Under the pieces are notes generated by a model. It made no database searches. It was not told the DNA's origin and saw only the letters and a program-made list of their open reading frames with translations. A program made the translations under genes and the position numbers. From assembly GCA_003516765.1 (NCBI GenBank), contig DPCD01000049.1, forward strand, positions 1 to 8,033: DNA of 8,033 bases, given 5' to 3'. Positions 6,321 to 8,033 of the stretch are shown here, piece by piece (the first letter of the stretch is position 1; every line of letters starts with the position of its first letter). This DNA comes from Clostridiales bacterium (GTDB lineage Bacteria; Bacillota; Clostridia; Oscillospirales; Oscillospiraceae).

Positions 6321-7262
6321 TCAGAAGGTTGCCACCTGCTGCTGCGCAGGTTCTGCGGGGGAGATGGAGATGGCGTTCAGAATCGGTCCCACGCCGCGGT
6401 AGAGATTGTGGTAGCGCACCTCGACCTCGGCTCTGACCGTGACCCACGATCTCGGCTTGAGACCATCCGCACCGACAAAGCGGCACGGAATGCCCATGAA
6501 CGTGATATCCGCTTCGCAGCAGGTCATGACGAACCGACCGGGGGCAAACATGCCCTCTTTTTCCCGACGGAGCTTTGCAACCTGACCCTTGAATTCGACG
6601 GTCTTGCCCTTGTATTTGTCTGGCTCCTCGGTGATGTCGCGGTAGAACAGCGCGTAGTCCTCGTCCTCGATCTTCACAACCGGCGCGTTCAGATCGAACG
6701 GCAGCGGGTCTTCGATATCGTCCTGCTTTGTCGTGCCGTCGGTGAACTCATAGAGAATGTCAATCCGGCGGTTGACCGCGCGCGCGATTTTATGGAAGGG
6801 CATCACGTCCGTGCCGGGCGCCATCCGGTTGAAGACCACAAGCTCCGCGCCTGCAAGTTTGTCGACCGTCAGCTGGCGCATGTTCTGGTTGTAGGACAAA
6901 AACGTGTTTGCGTCAGCAAACATGACCTCCTGCGCAATCTGCCAGGTGTCGGGCGTTTTGAGATAGAAGTCCGCCGCCTGGTGCATGCCGTTCAGCTCGA
7001 CAATCACGCGCTCGGCATGGTGCTTTTTGCGAAGATTCTCCAGAAACTCTTCGCTCAGCTCTTCATATGACGGGGTTTCGATATAGACGTTCTGAGAGGG
7101 GTAGGTGGAGATGTCGTATTCCTCCTCGCCTTCCTCAAAGACCAGCAGCAGCGTCTTTTCGCCTGCGTTGAAGCGCTCGTCTTCCAGCGTCTCCTGAATG
7201 AATTTCGTCTTGCCGGACTCCAGAAAGCCCGTGAAGACGTACATCGGAATGTTGCTCGGCAT
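6321..7262 (-). CDS. CobW-like G3E P-loop protein fused to a YcgQ/DUF1980-like domain
   Basis: The product is 313 residues. Residues 5-150 form a G3E/COG0523-like P-loop domain: Walker A GFLESGKT (12-19), a Walker B-like IVELNGMH (87-94), and FNRM (144-147) where a GTPase would carry NKxD. The metal-binding CXCC motif expected after the switch region in COG0523 metallochaperones is absent; that stretch instead reads EEGEEEYDIST (43-53). Residues about 205-302 resemble the YcgQ/DUF1980 (TIGR03943) C-terminal domain, with DKYKGKTVEFKGQV (215-228), the RFVMTCCEADI signature (243-253, Cys248/Cys249) and Cys260. There is no signal peptide or membrane segment, whereas YcgQ proteins normally have membrane segments. 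The ATG follows the upstream gene by nine bases, with AAGGAGG overlapping that gene's stop codon, so the two are co-transcribed. COG0523 proteins with YcgQ and the YcgR/YraQ permease have been linked to zinc homeostasis, so a metal-related role is likely but inferred. Confidence 0.8.
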   Translation of the reverse strand: MPSNIPMYVFTGFLESGKTKFIQETLEDERFNAGEKTLLLVFEEGEEEYDISTYPSQNVYIETPSYEELSEEFLENLRKKHHAERVIVELNGMHQAADFYLKTPDTWQIAQEVMFADANTFLSYNQNMRQLTVDKLAGAELVVFNRMAPGTDVMPFHKIARAVNRRIDILYEFTDGTTKQDDIEDPLPFDLNAPVVKIEDEDYALFYRDITEEPDKYKGKTVEFKGQVAKLRREKEGMFAPGRFVMTCCEADITFMGIPCRFVGADGLKPRSWVTVRAEVEVRYHNLYRGVGPILNAISISPAEPAQQQVATF

Positions 7263-7271
7263 AGCTCCTCC

Positions 7272-8033
7272 TTAAGCTCCGAAGAGCGAAGCGATGGCGC
7301 TTTCGTTCAGCTTCGAGCCGATTACGCACACACGGCCCGTGACCATGGCGCCGCCCTCGCGGATATCGCTCTCGCCGGGCACGTAGTCGAAGTGAATCCA
7401 GCGGTCAGAATCGTTGGATGCAACGTAGCCCTTGGCACGCAGAACCATGCCGTACTGCGCGGCGTCTTCCAGCTGCTTCAGGATGCTCTCGATCTGCTCG
7501 GTTGTGAACTTCTTGTGCGTCTCCACGCCCCAGCTGACGAAGACCTCGTCGGCGTCGTGCCCGTGGTGATGGTGATGGTGGTGATGCTCGTGCTCGTCGT
7601 CCTCGTCGTCATGATGGTGGTGGCAGGCGCAGTCCGGATCGTCGCATTCGTCGTCGTCATCATCGTGATGGTGGTGATGATGGTGATGCTCGTGCTCGTC
7701 GTCCTCGTCGTCATGATGATGGTGGCAGGCGCACTCCGGATCGTCGCACGCATCGTCCTCGTCGTGGTCATGATGGTGATGCTCGTGCGCTTCTTTTTCC
7801 AGCTCCTCCAGCTCCATCGCGATGGAGGTTTTCTGCTCCATCGCCTCCATCAGCTGCTCACCGGTCAGCTGATCCCACGGGGTGGTGACAAGCACGGCGT
7901 TGGGGTTGTGGTCGCGGAGGAGCTTGACGCACTCGTCGAGCTTCTTTTCATCTACATTCTGTGTGCGCGAGAGAATGATGGTGTTGGCGGTTTCAATCTG
8001 GTTGTTGTAGAACTCGCCGAAGTTCTTCATATA
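7272..8033 (-). CDS. CobW/COG0523-family protein with His/Cys-rich linker, N-terminus missing at window edge
   Basis: The frame is open to the right edge, so the gene enters from outside. The in-frame ATG at 8028-8030 (MKNFGEFYNNQI) is probably internal, because what follows is the middle and end of a COG0523 protein. ANTIILSRTQN (residues 15-25 from that Met) sits where the NKxD base-recognition strand of G3E GTPases lies, followed by a helix and NPNAVLVTT. Residues 82-158 are an acidic His-rich linker with 33 histidines and two CDDPxCAC motifs (Cys95/100/102 and Cys129/134/136). Residues about 163-250 match a CobW C-terminal domain (FVSWGVETHKKFTTEQI, VLRAKGYV, WIHFDYVPG). COG0523 proteins are cytoplasmic metal chaperones; the linker should bind several Zn, Ni or Co ions. 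Walker A and CXCC motifs would lie upstream of the window. Its stop overlaps the Shine-Dalgarno of the G3E-DUF1980 gene. Confidence 0.85.
   Translation of the reverse strand, partial: YMKNFGEFYNNQIETANTIILSRTQNVDEKKLDECVKLLRDHNPNAVLVTTPWDQLTGEQLMEAMEQKTSIAMELEELEKEAHEHHHHDHDEDDACDDPECACHHHHDDEDDEHEHHHHHHHHDDDDDECDDPDCACHHHHDDEDDEHEHHHHHHHHGHDADEVFVSWGVETHKKFTTEQIESILKQLEDAAQYGMVLRAKGYVASNDSDRWIHFDYVPGESDIREGGAMVTGRVCVIGSKLNESAIASLFGA
7545..7748 (-). repeat. Two tandem 102-bp units encoding the His/Cys/Asp-rich linker
   Basis: The units 7647-7748 and 7545-7646 each encode 34 residues of the pattern CDDPxCAC-HHHH-DDEDDEHE-H8 plus an acidic or DE-ending tail. Across the aligned core of about 71 bases I count only three substitutions, including the one that changes Glu to Asp in CDDPxC. 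This points to a recent in-frame duplication. Simple GAT/CAT triplet content makes the region prone to slippage, so unit number may vary among strains. Confidence 0.9.

Noticed and set aside
7545..7748. CRISPR-like repeats in the GAT/CAT-rich stretch
   Set aside because: There are only two adjacent units with no spacers, inside a continuous reading frame.
7478..7771. A Thr-rich 97-codon frame on the minus strand within the His-rich region
   Set aside because: It is a frame-shifted reading of the His/Asp triplet repeat; the CobW frame explains it fully.
8028..8030. ATG near the right edge as a true start of the His-rich protein
   Set aside because: The frame stays open to the edge, and the residues right after it match the interior of COG0523 proteins, so a start here would leave the family without its P-loop.

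Overview
This window looks like the chromosome of an anaerobic gut-type member of the Clostridia (Oscillospiraceae/Ruminococcaceae-like). The grounds are moderately high G+C, strong AAGGAGG ribosome binding sites, a split glycine decarboxylase (GcvPA/GcvPB), a Firmicutes-type tandem glycine riboswitch, and paired CobW-like proteins. The genus is inferred from style only.

Positions 1-4932, minus strand: a glycine cleavage operon, read from right to left. A promoter (TTGACA, 18 bp, TATATT) at 4903-4932 drives a leader of about 360 nt. The leader carries a tandem glycine riboswitch (about 4681-4830) followed by an intrinsic terminator (4643-4677). Next come a GcvT-GlyA fusion (aminomethyltransferase plus serine hydroxymethyltransferase in one 888-residue chain), a 111-bp intergenic stretch with a compact folded RNA candidate, gcvH, gcvPA and the first 18 codons of gcvPB. 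Together they would split glycine into CO2, ammonia and methylene-tetrahydrofolate, and the fused SHMT domain could load that one-carbon unit onto a second glycine to make serine (or run in reverse). Glycine sensed by the riboswitch probably switches the operon on.

Positions 5058-6311, plus strand: a divergently transcribed fold-type I aminotransferase with its own probable promoter, ending in a strong bidirectional terminator shared with the convergent genes to its right.

Positions 6321-8033, minus strand: two adjacent CobW/COG0523-like genes. The upstream one enters from outside the window; only its C-terminal part is seen, with a striking duplicated His/Cys/Asp metal-binding linker. The downstream one is an unusual fusion of a degenerate G3E P-loop domain, without a CXCC metal site, to a YcgQ/DUF1980-like domain. 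They probably form a metal (likely zinc) homeostasis module, possibly with a permease gene further upstream.

The most interesting items are the GcvT-GlyA fusion with its divergent SHMT active-site loops, the G3E-DUF1980 fusion beside the His/Cys-rich CobW partner, and the folded element between gcvT-glyA and gcvH.
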